A stretch of 64,000 nucleotides of DNA from Penelope pileata (taxonomy: Eukaryota; Chordata; Aves; Galliformes; Cracidae), in NCBI GenBank assembly GCA_013396635.1, contig WBMW01000071.1, positions 124,001 through 188,000 of the forward strand, in the 5' to 3' direction. The notes below the pieces were generated by a model. It was given only the letters and a program-made list of their open reading frames with translations, was not told the DNA's origin and did no database searches. Both the position numbers and the translations under genes were made by a program. The number at the start of each line of letters is the position of its first letter. Positions within the stretch are counted from its first letter, which is position 1. Of this stretch, positions 40,537 to 53,412 are shown in pieces.

Positions 40537-43500
40537 GTGAGTCTAGCAATGTACTAACCAATGAACACTCATTCTTCTCCCCAGTGATTTACTCTTTTCT
40601 CAGTGTAGGTAACAGTATATGTTGTTGGGTTTTGTTGTTGGTTTTTTTTTTTTCCATTAACTACAAACATCTCAACTGGATTATTTAAATAGAGATACTT
40701 TTCTGAGCATTATATATATTTTTTCTTTTTAGAAGTACTTCCAGTAACGTCCCTCCTCCCAGTTTGCTGGAGGATAGGCTGTTTCCATAGGTGGGAGCTG
40801 ATGATAACTTTACAGCACAGGAGAATTGCAATGGCATGCCATTTCTCACTCCTCGGACAGGACTGCAAGTCTGTCTGGCTTTAGCAGAGCTGCTGCTGCT
40901 CAGAGTAAGAAACTGCTGCTTTCCCTCCCCTCCTCCTCCTTGAAAGCCATGCAGAGAGTCCAGTTGCCACCAGCCCGATTCCTGCAGAGCTGAGCCTGCA
41001 GCACCCTTCTTTGAGAGGAGAGGTCGGCACAATGTGCCTTTGAGGAGCAGACCAGAGCCGAGCAAACGAGACAACAGTCTCATCCTCCAGCAATTTCCTC
41101 CTTGATAATCCCTTCCTGCCACTGCATGTTCTGGGCAGAGCAAAAGAATACAAAGATGTGGGGCCCAGAGTCGTAGTTGTCCTCTGCCACCGACTCACTG
41201 TGCCACCCTTGGGGAGGATGTTTAATTCCCAGCCTCGTGCTTGGAGCACACCCAGCCCATGGTCTCTGCACCAGACCTGCTGAGCACCTGCAGCTTCATG
41301 GAGCTTTGTCGAGTGCTGCTGATGCTCAGCACCTGCCAGGATCACCAGCCAAAAATGAGAATGAGGAACCAGATAGAAAAGTTTGGGCTTTAATTTCTAC
41401 GTCTTGGTTTTTACCCCTGAAAGAAGAGTGATGCTTGCACTCCTCTGTAGAGCTCACATACAAAAGTTAATTTAAATTATTTTTAATTACTAAATACATG
41501 CATTTACCAGGCTACAAACCTGGTGCATCATCTGGGAACAGCCACCATGAATGTTGTGTAACCATGCGTTAGTGCACCTTGAAAGAGAGGAGAGCAAATC
41601 TACCCTCCTACACCCAACTGCTCCACGTGACCTCTCACAGCCCAGACAGATTCATCCCCTACCAGAGGCACAAGCTCTATGCTCATTTGCCATCTTCACA
41701 TCATTGATCCTGCACAAAAAATTGCGAAAGCCAGTCACGGACTGAATGCATCAGGCAATAGTGAAAAGCCATAAGATACTTATTTGTCATTAAGATTTGT
41801 CAAAATCTCGCTTCAACTTCACTTGGTTGGCTTTGACCAGCAAAGCTGGAATTTCATCCATTGCATTTTGTGTTCTAAATGCTGGAAAAGCAGGTGGCAG
41901 TGAGCACCAAGTCTGTTTGAAGAGGCCACTCCTTTGGTGGCACTTGGTAGGGCTCCAGTTTCCTAGATATTAAGCTCTTCTCCATTTTCAGAGGGCAGCA
42001 GCACAACTGAGCAAGACTCCATGCTTGGGACAGCTGGCCATGCCCACAGGGATCAGCAAAACCGTTTGAGTTGCTGCAGTTTTTGGCACCTGTACATCTG
42101 CTAGTGATGCATGTGGTCATTCATGGGCACACTCAGGCTGCTGTTGCCTTAGCAAAACCAGAAAGACACAGTGACCACGTTTTAGGAAAGATGCCACATA
42201 TTGGTAGCTAAACTTCATATAACTTCCCTGCTGAGGACTTCTGACCAAGATCTGGGCATACCAAAGGGCAGGGGATGTCATTGCTGCAATTCATGCTCCT
42301 GTCCCATGCCCAGACCGTTGTCACCAGGTACTCCTGCCTCACTGACTAAGAATCTTCCTGCAATGGTAGCTGAAAACTGGTATCATAAAATTCACACTCA
42401 CGCCAAGGCTGCTTTATTTTGCCAGTCTGAGTAAGGAAGCTTTAGGTCAGGAGAGACTTCTGTCCCAAGAAATTCGAGTTATTTTGAACCCACATGGTTT
42501 CATAAACTCAGCTCTGTTCCAGTTGCATGCATGTACATGGGCAGTCCCCAAATTAGGAGTCAGTGGAGTTCCCTGCATTTACACTCATGCGACCAAAAAC
42601 CAAAATTGGTTAAGGAACGTTTTTGTCTTTGTGCAATTGCTTCTAATGTCGGGGCTCAGTGTTCCCTCTTTACATTGTCTTCTGAAACCAGAGATTCAAG
42701 CTCAATGTAGCTGCTGAAGCCACCATGCAGAACATAGCATCCAAATATATCCTGCAGGGAAAAAAAAGAAAGAAAGAGAGAAACAAATGGATTTCCATCA
42801 GCAAACCACAAATCAGTGATGGGGACAAAGGCAGACATGCTGTCCAGTGTCCTGCAGCTGGGGGGTTCCATACACCAGCTGCCCCTCCGTGCTCAAGCTT
42901 TCTATGTTTCTTATTGGAGGAGCATTTCTTCCTTCCAAACACACAAATAGTTTTTTGTCCTTTGCGTACCTAATATTTTGGCATAGTTATGCAATTTATC
43001 ATCATCTTCATAGGCTTGTTATCAACCATTGGGATCTTAAGACCAGAAACAGAAGCACTTAGAAGCAAAATTGTTTCTTTCTGGTACAATCTTGGATGGT
43101 AGGAAACTTCTTTTGTGTTGGTGAAACACAGCTGGAGACCCAACCAGGTTCACCACCTGGGTACCGATCTCTCCTCACTGAGTCCTGAACTGTCTCTTGC
43201 TTAAAACCTCTCAGTTCAAATCTGGCCAAACCTGTTAACCTGGACAACTTAGCAGCGCCCGAATCAGATGTACAGGGCTAGAGCCATTTGTCCCTTGGCA
43301 GCACAGCAAATGCTCCAGCATTGCTCCAATGCCTCCACAAGCCCTTCCCCTGCATCAGTAAATAACGTGTGCACATGGGGAACAGGCTGATAGCCCAAAA
43401 GTCGAAGATTCAAAACAAATTGAGACCTTTCCATGTGGAGCAGGTAGGAAAATCCTTCTGGGCTCTTTCCCAATGGGCTGTCCTAAACACCATGTGATTT

Positions 43501-44122
43501 ACTCCTTGCATGAGGACTTCAGCCTGGACTTGCCTGTCTGTTAATCCTTTCTGCTTTACTTGACCTGGCACCAACGTGTTTTTCGTTTGTAACTTGTTTT
43601 CCTCAGCTCCTTCCCCTTCTTTTTCTTTGCTTGCAGCTTTGATTGTTGATTTTTACCTCCAGAGTCACAGAGGCCATCTTTGATGCCAACAGCAGTGCCC
43701 TTGCTGGGAAAAAAAATAAAAAAATCCAGAAAACCTCCAGCTGACCCCTTAGCCTGCAGAAGAAGTGTGAGGACAGGCTGCCCGTGAACTCTGCGAGCTG
43801 AAAGTCAGTGTTGCAGTGGCAGGGACTTATGCTGCTGATTTTGCATGCGACTTCATTCCCAGTGCATCCTAACTTCCTGCTGGATCACCCCTTCTGCAGC
43901 ACGGAGCGGACGTTGGCCCCACCACACAGCCTGGGGAGAGCAGGAGTGCAGGGAAATCTGGCAGTGATGCTTTCCTGGGACTGTGTTACCCTGCTGGTGA
44001 TGTGGTGATGTCTTTTCTGTCCTGGTTGCTTTTGTACAGGTGCCATTAGAGCAGTGGGTTCCAAAAAAAAAAAAAAGGGATTTTACTTCCTCCTTGTGTG
44101 TCTGTTATGGTTGTGGCACTGA

Positions 44123-44128
44123 AATAAA
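44123..44128 (+). terminator. AATAAA poly(A) signal, candidate proximal
   Basis: A canonical hexamer 3.8 kb past the stop codon. Downstream sequence has only a modest GT element (ggggtgtc at about 44178), so it may be a weak alternative cleavage site. Confidence 0.4.
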
Positions 44129-44188
44129 ACCAAGCAATGACTGAAGTTCACTTCTGAAATGAATCAAGCCGCAGAAAGGGGTGTCAGC

Positions 44189-44225
44189 CATTAGTAGGCA
44201 TGTTCGTGGTGGCATTAGTAGGCAT
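44189..44225. repeat. 24-bp-period duplication, 13-bp core
   Basis: CATTAGTAGGCAT occurs at 44189-44201 and exactly again at 44213-44225 in the 3' UTR. Confidence 0.85.
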
Positions 44226-45332
44226 CAGTTTAGGTTTTGCTCTGCGCATGTTCCCTGCATACCGCCATGGCTACTGACAGTATTTTTACTACAAGCAGTT
44301 ACTCTTTCCCCTTAGTCCCAAGGAGCTTTGGAGCTTGCCCAAAGCATTTACCAGTCCTGGAAGCCAGCACAGCTCCTGATCTCTGGCTTTTCTCCCCAAA
44401 TCTTCTGCAAACCAGAGCTCAAGAGGTGCAGCGGCAGCTGGCCCCAAGACTGCCCCTGCTTAAGCATGAGCCTTCTTTTAGCAAAACAAGTCCCCAGGGA
44501 AAGCCGGACAGCTTTTAGCCATCAGCAAGAAGGGAGGATGTTGTCCTTCAACGTGAATTTGGAGTTAGCTTGATCAGCTGTAGGGAAGGCTCTGCTAACA
44601 TTGCCCCTTTGAGTAACAGCTCCAGGTCTGAGCAGTGCTAGCTAGGTGAGCCCTGCAGAAAAACACCAGATTGAAATTTCCAGTGAGTTCATGCAGACTG
44701 TAGACTGTTGCTTTTTCTCTTCCTAGAGAGCTGGGGGATTCAGATACCTGCAAAATAAGTTCCTAGACTAAGCCCCAAGGTACAGAAGTGTCTCCCTTGG
44801 AAGTTCCCATTTAATGGGATTGCTTTTGTTCTTGCTCCTGTGCATGTTTATCTGGTTGAACTGGAGCCTGAGCACATCCCTGAAATTATTCATGGGAAGG
44901 GAGTTCTGCGTTCGTTATCACGCTTATTTGCACTAGAAACTTGATGCTAAGAATTACACTCATTCAAGCAAGGAGCAGAAACATGCAAAGTCTGCTGCTT
45001 CCAAGGAAATCAAAATCAAAATCAAGCACGGAGAATGAGTTGGCAATAGCTGAGCACAGGAACCTGCTCACAAGCACTGTGCATACAGAGTTTCCCCTGG
45101 TACATTATTCATCCCCAACTTCTTGCCCAGCAGCATTTTACACAGCCCCTTTCATTTCCCCCTGCCCCACCACCCTTCCCTGCCTGATTTTGCACTGCTG
45201 GGTCCTGCCTGTGGATTTATGTGTGTGTCTGCGTGTGTGTGTTATGCCCCAGGGATCACAGGTCCCACTGGTGGGAAACCAAGAGCTGGTTCAGGTTTTT
45301 TGGTCCAACTTTGTGCTGTTGGATCAAAGCTG

Positions 45333-45340
45333 TGTAAATA
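45333..45340 (+). promoter_or_regulatory. Pumilio-type UGUANAUA motif
   Basis: TGTAAATA, an exact match to the Pumilio consensus, in the distal part of the probable 3' UTR about 240 bases before the second AATAAA. Weak evidence on its own. Confidence 0.35.
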
Positions 45341-45577
45341 ATGTACAAAGCCGAGGATAAAGGCTCTTTATCCCAGACTGATTTTCAAGACCCCTTCCCC
45401 ACCTTGAAGTGTGCCACTGCTCTGTCCTGTTAGCTATTTTTTTCCTCCTCTTCATAAACTATAGGGTCAGAAGAGTGGCTCTTACATTTTTCCATGCCCT
45501 GGAGTGGAATTGGGGCACGTACACTCGCAAGCGCTGTGAAAAAGCACTGCTGAACTAATGATGACATCAAAATGTCC

Positions 45578-45583
45578 AATAAA
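45578..45583 (+). terminator. AATAAA poly(A) signal, candidate middle
   Basis: A canonical hexamer followed by T-rich and GT-containing sequence (tgcatgttactgc, then tgctgttc and gtctgtatttc). A plausible alternative cleavage site. Confidence 0.42.
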
Positions 45584-47589
45584 TGCATGTTACTGCACTG
45601 CATGTATTAAACTGCTGTTCACTACGTCTGTATTTCCTGAGCCTTTTCTTCATGCACATTCAAGCCAGCCTTTTTTTCAAGGGGTTTCTTCTAGGTTTTG
45701 CTTTAAAATGACTCAATGTATCTGTAACTTGAAATCCATTGTTAAGTTTGAGTAGATGCAAAAAGCCGATGTTTCGTAACCAAGATACTGCAAAACCTGA
45801 TAATGTACTTTGTCCTTCTGTGGAATGCTCTGCATGTACACAGCATGTACAGGAAGAGTCACCATCCAGAGTAGCTTCAAGCTATGCAGCCGTCACGTAC
45901 ACACATCTAGAAACAGGGAGTCGGGGAGGGTCCCTCTGAATATGATACTAAAAAGTTTGATCTGCATCTAGAGTACTTTCCCTGGGTTGCTAATGCTCAG
46001 GACTACCAAGAATTATGTCAGTGTGTCTCTTTAGGGTTGTGGGTTGGGTTTTTTTGTTCATTTTTCTTAGTCAAAACTTTGGCTGGTTTGCTCAATTTCC
46101 AGTATTTTTCTCTTCCCATAAGATATTTCTTTCCCACCTGTTGCAGAATGAACTGCATTTTGGGGACCAAGATGCTGTGATTATCTGCCTGCACAAATTA
46201 GGACAACAAGTTGAGCTAATTATCTCATCATTTCCAAAGCATCGAGCATCAGATCAGTTTCCCCAGTATCACAACCTAGACATTTGCAGTCAGTCCTTCA
46301 GCCTCCATGTAGCAGCACCACCATTTATCCACAGAAGACTTTGGAGCGGTACTTCTGCTTCCACATGGAAATCATGGCCTTGCCTTCTCTTCCCTTCACC
46401 ATTGATCCATTTTCATTTGTGCTGGTCTTTCTATGGCAGAGCAGGTTACAGGGTGGCCATGGGGTGGGCTCAGCGTATCTGGCCGAATCTTTTCGTGAGC
46501 TTTGGTAGGACAATGATCCCAGCTCCTCAACAGTCACTGCATTAGTGTGGAAGATCATTTTCTCAGAGCTCAAAACAAAGCCATCTGGAAGGGGTGGGAA
46601 GTGGTCTTCTGGTAAGGGCATGCCAAGTAATTGGAGAGAAAGCACTGTGTTGGTGGTGTAGGGAGAAGGTCGCACTCCTTGGAAATTATGTCAGGGACTA
46701 TTCCATGGTGGCTGAAAGAACCAAGAAAGCTTGAGCCTACCTTCGAGGCTGGTGCTCAGCCAGGATGCTGTGCCATTACCACGGCTCTGCCTAGCAGTGT
46801 AAAAACCACCATTAACGATAGCTGTAAATCAGCCCAAGCTCAGGTTGTTAAGGCAGCACTTGGTGCGAGGCTACACGAGGAGGTGGACGTGTATTGGTGT
46901 TCCCAGGGGGTAGGAGATCCCAAGAGGTGCTCAGAGCAGCTCCAAGCTTTTCCATCTTGCGTCTGCATCCCGCAAGTCCAGCTGGTGTTGTGCATGCTAT
47001 GTCTTACCAGGTCAAGCCATAGCATCATCCTCAAGCAAAGAACATGGAAGTTCATAGCTCAGTGGGAGATACGCTGTGACTCATATTTCTGGTCAACACA
47101 ATGCCAGCACCCCGTTGCTCATTGCCCTTTAGTTAAGAAACAGCATTTTGGTCACTTTGGCCCTTTTTTTTATATAGGTACATGATTTGGGTCAGCAAAC
47201 AACCAAAAGAAGCCCAGTCTGCCCAGAGTAGTGACTCCCCAATGACCTCAACTGAAAAACATCTCTTGTTCAATTTTTAATGAAAATGCAAGCATGTTTT
47301 CTACAAAGGCTTAATCTTAACCAAGGAATGTCAGTGTGCCTAATATTGCAGGTCTTGTGATTGATACAAGTTCATAACAGCATCCATGTCCAAAAAGAAG
47401 GGAGAATGTGTATTTACTCCATGCATGTATTAAGGCATCGCAAAAGTTTTATCTGCATAATGAGTTTGCAATACTGCAAATTGTTAATGGGGCTACGTCG
47501 CAAGTGGTTCTCTGCCTTGACAATCATGTATACATATCGAGATTTCTATTGTAATGAGAATTTAAAGGGATGACTAACTGTTTTCCTCC

Positions 47590-47595
47590 AATAAA
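47590..47595 (+). terminator. CAMK1D: AATAAA poly(A) signal, likely distal end of CAMK1D
   Basis: A canonical hexamer followed 23-40 bases later by a strong GT-rich element (gtgaagtgtgttgtttttgag). This has the best overall cleavage-site architecture of the three candidates, placing the mRNA end near 47610. Confidence 0.6.
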
Positions 47596-48099
47596 TCCAG
47601 TTTAATCTCCCTGATGTGAAGTGTGTTGTTTTTGAGTGCATGAGTCTTCACCTATGTGCAAGAAAGGGAGAAACATTTCTATAGTGACTCTACTGTTTTA
47701 TGCAATGGTTTCCAAAGGAGGACAGTGAAACCTTTTTTCCCTCCCCAATTTACACCGTAAGGAAATGGATCGGAAGGATGATTTGACCATCATTTTTTTC
47801 CCCTAAAACTGCTGTTGGAAGTGATGCTGTATGGCACCATAGGGAGACGTATCTGTCTCTTGGGGGTTGAGAGTATCTGGGGCTGGGGCAAGGGGATGCG
47901 GTTATTAGAGACGGATGTACCTTTGAGTTGGTCCTGACGGTTTACACAGACTGTGGTGAGAATCATGAAAGGAGACAGGATCTTTGCTAACACTTCTGAG
48001 TTTCTCTGCAGTCAGCAATGAGTTCCAAACACCGCTGTGTGTACTCCGTCATTGGCTTCCTTTTCCTCCAGACCACGTTCCTGGTGTGTTATGGCTTGC

Positions 48100-48150
48100 T
48101 TTTTTATTTTTTTTTTTTTTTTTTTTTATTTTTTTTTTTTTTTTTTTTTT
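48100..48150. repeat. Long poly(T) tract with two interruptions
   Basis: About 51 bp of T broken by two A bases. On the minus strand it reads as a poly(A) tail, but no retroelement body was recognised on the adjacent side. Confidence 0.9.
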
Positions 48151-48468
48151 ACTTTGATTCTTCATTTTACCTATTTTTATTGCCAAATTTCCATATTTCC
48201 CTCACTGGCAAACAAGAATTCCTTCCCCTTCCTCCCTCATTTAAAAATGGCTGGCAAAATCCCTTTGCCCAGTCAAGCACTGTTGGGAGCTTAGCAGGAA
48301 GGTGGGCCCATGCTTTGAGTTGAAGCCACATGGCTTTAGACAACTGCTTCCATAACAGAGCTGAAATGAACACTACTGGTAATGGCCAATCCATAGCAAT
48401 ATAAAGAGAAAGACAAATTACATAAATAGCTTTTATATTGCCAGTGAAGAAACAAACATCAGAACCAA

Positions 48469-48507
48469 TGTGATTACAATTTGTGATTACAATTTGTGAT
48501 TACAATT
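48469..48507. repeat. Perfect 13-bp tandem repeat, three copies
   Basis: TGTGATTACAATT is repeated three times without error at 48469, 48482 and 48495, about 0.9 kb beyond the proposed CAMK1D poly(A) site. The lack of divergence suggests recent slippage. Confidence 0.92.
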
Positions 48508-50282
48508 TCAAAGCTGTACTGTGTGACTATGGCCACAGAACTAGGATTAGATGTTGGACTGCACCAGGAAAGATGAGACAACTTGCCATTTGGAAAAGGA
48601 CATTCATAGGGAAGTACATCTTTGGAAAGATATATCCATGTTAAAAAAATGGTTACAGGGAATGGGATAGATTTGCAGAGTCAGGAGGATCAGCAAATGC
48701 TGTAGAAAGACTCCATGTTCAAACTGGGAAACCTGAAATTAGAAAAATCTGACTGCTTCTGACCGCTGGTACTGACAGGACTTTAAGAAGGTTGTTCAAG
48801 CCTGGCCTTCCCAGAGTGTGACTCACAAGCTGAATTCTAACCGCTCCACAGTAAGTGCTGCTCTCCCACCTGTGCAAGCAGCTGTCCTTGTTTTTCTTGA
48901 ATGTGGCAAATTTGTGGTAGCTGAAGGCCTATCCCAGATTTCACCATGAAATGAAAATCTTGGCTTAGGAAAACCTTCCTCTCACACCTCAGGACAACAA
49001 AATGTAGACAAAATGGTCACTCAGTGTGCAGAAAGCTTTCTCTGTCTCCCAGTGAGACAGGGCAGAAGATCACCACAGGACCATCAAAAACACTGTAAGA
49101 TGGCCTCTTGATGTCATTTTTGACTTTTGTGCATTTTCTTCACTGTAGCTGCAATGAATTCCTGGCTGTTTGAAACAAATGAGATAAAATGTCAGCACAG
49201 AGAAGGGAAAGGGACAAGACAGAGATGGGGCTACAGAAAATATTATGCTTACAACCTTGCCAAGATCCACAGCCATGTTCATGCCAGAGAGAAACAGTCT
49301 GTCCTTATTTTGGAGGCTTTCTGAGTGCTGATGTGCATTGGTTGTCTGGCTTGTGACATACATCAACCTTCCTCCATGGTATACCAAGCCTACTTCTCAA
49401 CTTCTTTACTCTTCAGCACTGTCCCTCAGTGGAACCAGGGCTCCATTGCTCATCACTAGACTGTGGGCATGTCTTCATTCACAGTCAAGAGAGTTCTGCA
49501 TGAGTGACATCTGTTCAAGCAAGGCATATGCCCAACTTTGAAGACCATCCAGCTTGAGCAGGGATGGACCTTCCACGGCTCATGTTCCCCCCAGTTGGGT
49601 GATGCCAAGGAGGAGACATTCTGCGCAGTGTTTTCAGCCACAGCACTTGCATCCTTGCAGTGTGGATGACCCTACCCATTGCCCAGTAACGCCTACACCA
49701 GACTTCCTCCTTATGGCCAGACTTACCTCCCAGCTTATCTGTGCATCCACAAAACCATGTTTTCAGACAAGGGCTTATAAGAATCCCTCTGGGGACTCTG
49801 TGAGGACAGAACATGGAGTTGCACTGTCCCAGAACAATCCTAGGACACATAAGTTGCTGTAGTGACAGGGCCACACGCTGTTCCCATCACATTATGCTTC
49901 CACCCAGCTTTGGACGTCCCTCAAGGAGAGGGTCCATATCCTTGGCTGTGGCTATGTGCCCTGCCTGCAGATCTGTGTCTCTACAAGGGTGAATTACTGT
50001 GATAATAACCGTTTTTGGTAACTATGGGAGTGGAAAAAAGGACCATCTGCCTCAGCACTGCAAGTGTTTAACTGAGTATTTCGAGACTGTTTGGCGTTTG
50101 GTCTTTCTGGATTACACTGGGATAAATTCCTGACTTCCAAACTCTGTTTATTTAGCCTGAATTCTACAGTTCTTTTTTTTCAATCTTTGATTTTTTCCTT
50201 TTTGTAACTGCAACATTCTGATACAGTTACAGTCAATTAATGATCCATTTACCTTCTTCACACAGTGTTTTCTTTAAGGAAA

Positions 50283-50300
50283 TGAATAATAATAATAATA
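50283..50300. repeat. (AAT)n microsatellite
   Basis: Five to six aat units. A simple repeat in intergenic DNA. Confidence 0.85.
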
Positions 50301-50825
50301 GAGTTGAGAGCTAAATTGGTGTTCCCATCTAACTCATGAGCTTTGTGCTTTCTTTGGCGCCATATAGGCTCTTGTATGCTTTTCATTTTTGTTCTTTAGG
50401 ACTGAAGCAAGTGCTGTGTTCACATCCTTGCCTCAGCTTGCAGTCTAGCAGTGACCAGAAATGCTTCGTATCATCAAACAAATGCTTCCTTTTGCTGGAG
50501 GCCAGCTGGTTAAGTATCCTCAAAACTGAAAAGGTACGTATCATGTTCATACCTGAGCTACTTCAGGTTTGCATTGGCTCAAAATAACACCTGGAATGTA
50601 ACTTTCTTTCGTGATCACTGATGCAGTGCGGCTCAAAGCAGCACCAAAGTAGATTAAATCCTTGATCAACTGCAGGGAAAAACTGTGTTATATTTATTGA
50701 CTTTCAGTGGAAGTTTCTGAATAAGCTCCTGTCTCAGAAGATAGGAGAACGCAGGTATGGGATGGACACACACTGGAGTTATTATATATGTTGTACCACA
50801 ATAATAATTTATATCATATTACACC

Positions 50826-51163
50826 ATTGGGGTTATTTAGCCTGAAGAAGACAAGGTTCCAGGAGTACCTTATCACAGCTTTTCAATATATATAGGAGCA
50901 TTACGAGATAGTGAAAGAATCTTTAACAGTGATAGGACAAGGGGTAATGGATTTAAACTGAGAGTAGATTTATATTAGATATAAGAAATAAATTCTTTAC
51001 TTGCAGGATGGTGAGGCACTGGAACAAGCTACCCAGAGGAGTGTTGGATGCCCCATCCCTGGAAGTGTTCAAGGCCAGGCTGGATGGGACCTTGAACAAT
51101 CTGATCTAGTGGAAGGTGTTTCTGCCCCTGGCAGGTGGATGACAGGAACTAGATGATCATCAG
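50826..51163 (+). mobile_element. CR1 LINE fragment, sense
   Basis: Diverged CR1 3' region. Seen in order: ttagcctgaagaagacaagg, a ggacaaggggtaatggatttaaactg segment, ttctttacttgcaggatggtgaggcactgg, gatgccccatccctggaagtgttcaaggccaggctggatggg, and gtggaaggtgtttctgcccctggcaggtgg, closing with actagatgatcatc. The last ~20 bp of the typical terminus are missing or changed. Confidence 0.88.
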
Positions 51164-53299
51164 CTGAGGCATTTCATCAGCCTGAGCAGTCCTTTAACAA
51201 CTTGGTATCTCCTCTGCACTGCTGGAAGATCTTATATCAGAGCTTGTGAACTCACTCAGAGCCAAGGATCCCAGTGGTGTTTCCTTCACTCACTGTCTGA
51301 ATTCTTAAGACATTTATTTAACTTCACTGTCACAAAATGTGTCAACAACACAATTCACTGTTGAGTCAACTGATGATCACTGTGAAAGACTATGTTGAGG
51401 GATTTCTAACTCCTCTCCCTCCCTAAGTACCTGCAGTACTTGCGTGATCATTCCTGATGTGCTTTTCAAGGATTTTGAGGCATCACAAATAACAGAACTG
51501 CTAAGAGGCTGGGAAAGACCTCTGAAGGCCTTCTGAAGGCTGTGCTCAAGCAGGAACTCCCATAGCACGACTCCCAGGACCGGTAGCTTTTGGAGACCTC
51601 CAAGGAGGCCACTCCACAAGAAAGACCTTCAAGAAAGAGTCAACAGCTACAATAAGGAAGGATTTGTCAGCAGGACACCTCAGGGCTTTACTTAGCTGAG
51701 CGGAGGTGGCGACTGACCAGTGAGATGATTTGGCTCCAAATGTGTCTGAACACATGGGCAGGCTGCAGACAGGGTCTGTAGACAGGTCTACACTGGGTCC
51801 AGAAATTTGTGCTTGGAAGTCATTGTGCCCAGGGCTACATGTGACCACTGCATGGCCAGGGAGGGCTGTATGGCAATGCTGACAGACCTATACCATGTTG
51901 GTTGTAATAAGACTTGCTCCAGAATCGACTGGAAGATATTTCATTCTTTAGATTCTCCCATGCCAATGTTAATACAGTAAATCTGTTTAGCATGATCCTT
52001 ACAACTTGTTTTGCTTATCTGTGCTCTTAAGGTAGTGATTTAAAACTACTGATTTACTGATTCCAACTTAATTGGGTCCTGAATTGAGGCATTGCATCAT
52101 TCTGCATTTAATTGCCTAAGTGAAAGTCCATAAAATTAGGCTGGTAATATGCTTGCTTAGAGGGATTTTTGACTGTTCATGTTTCTTAATGAAATACATA
52201 CAAAGTTAGAAAAGGAATGAGCTTATCCTATTGAATTGCCTCTTGTACTATGGAGTTGGAAACTCAGAAGATCAGTCTGCAGTGTCCATGTCTACTCCTT
52301 CAAATACATGTCCTCAGAAGGAGAAATCTTAGCACCTCAGCAAGCATCCCTGCAACAAAGGGATGGCTGGGAGAAAATGAAAAAATGTGAAAATAAAGCC
52401 TGGATTCCATTTCCTGCTTTCAGGACTTTGACTTTTCAAGCAAGCTGTTTGGAAGATTGCTTGTTTAGAATTCTTGGCCATCGTGGCTGCCCTCCATCAT
52501 TGCTGGGTACTGCCTGCTGTCTGAACAGGTCCTCACAATCTCTTCCCTGATGTTTTTCCTGCAAGCTGCCGCATATGCAATGCATTTTCTGCCCATCAGT
52601 AATGAGATATATGTTGCCAAGGCTGCCTGTAACTTCTTACAATTTAATGCCTGTTGTTTTATAGCTGGAAATATGTCGCTTCCTCCCACTCTGTCAGTGA
52701 AGACCATACATTATGTCTCACTTGATGGTGGTTCCTGCTGCAGAGAAAATACCATTACTTATCAGCAGCATGAAGCCCCCCACCAGCCCCACTCATACAC
52801 CCTGAAGCCTGTTTCTACAACGAGTACAAAGGATCTGCACAAAGATAGAATTGTGAAACCAAAGAAAATCTGCAGTTAATTAAAAATGATGAGAATTAAG
52901 CATACAGCAGATGAGGATATAAAGTTCAGATCAGCTTGATCCCCAGCGTGAAAATGCATTTTATTTTATCCCTTTAGCAAAAGAAGGATTTTTGTCTCCA
53001 CATGGGCTGTAGCAACGTGGCTGGAAAACTTCCATTGTCTTTAATTAAAACAGTGTGATTACATTTTCCTTTCTGCAGCCTATGCAGACCCTGAGTCACT
53101 GCTTAGAATTAGGTACAGGTGGTCTGAGTGCAGCAGTAATCAGGGCTGGATCTGGCACCCAGACAGTCTGGTAAAAAAAACTTTGTGTCAGGTCAAACCC
53201 ACCAAATCTGGAAATGGAGATGTGTTATAACTGCAAAGCCAAGACAACATGTGGTGTTACAGTTTTGTTAGGAAGAGGAAGATGACTGTAGGATGGCCT

Positions 53300-53412
53300 T
53301 CAGGAGTGGTCTGATTTTTGGGTGATCTTGTGTGGAGCCTGGAGTTGGACACAATAATCCTTATGGGTCCCTTCCAACTCAGGATATTCTATCATTTTGT
53401 GATTCTGTGAGT
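53300..53412 (+). mobile_element. CR1 LINE 3' terminal fragment, sense
   Basis: Seen: tggagttggacacaataatccttatgggtcccttccaactcaggatattct, then cattttgtgattctgtga, the canonical CR1 end. Its terminus closely resembles that of the 3745-4569 copy, so the two may be of the same subfamily. Confidence 0.88.

Larger units (their letters stand above)
40300..47615 (+). other. CAMK1D: CAMK1D 3' UTR (probable, long form)
   Basis: Sequence after the CAMK1D stop codon. Three AATAAA hexamers lie at 44123, 45578 and 47590; the last is followed by a GT-rich stretch (gtgaagtgtgttgtttttgag), the best poly(A) context. No CR1 fragment was seen across these 7.3 kb, unlike flanking DNA, which fits a transcribed and constrained UTR. 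It contains a TA microsatellite at 40501-40536, two UGUANAUA (Pumilio-type) motifs, AT-rich stretches and a 24-bp-period duplication at 44189-44225. Mammalian CAMK1D mRNAs also have multi-kilobase 3' UTRs, from general knowledge. Open frames of 100-184 codons inside, on both strands, were judged chance. Confidence 0.65.

Noticed and set aside
40685..41345. Two overlapping minus-strand frames (152 and 154 codons) in the 3' UTR
   Set aside because: They overlap in different frames and lack domains; typical of GC-richer UTR sequence rather than an antisense gene.
46631..47185. 184-codon plus-strand frame in the distal 3' UTR
   Set aside because: No family resemblance, and it lies in the probable UTR upstream of the distal poly(A) signal; no evidence of a separate promoter.
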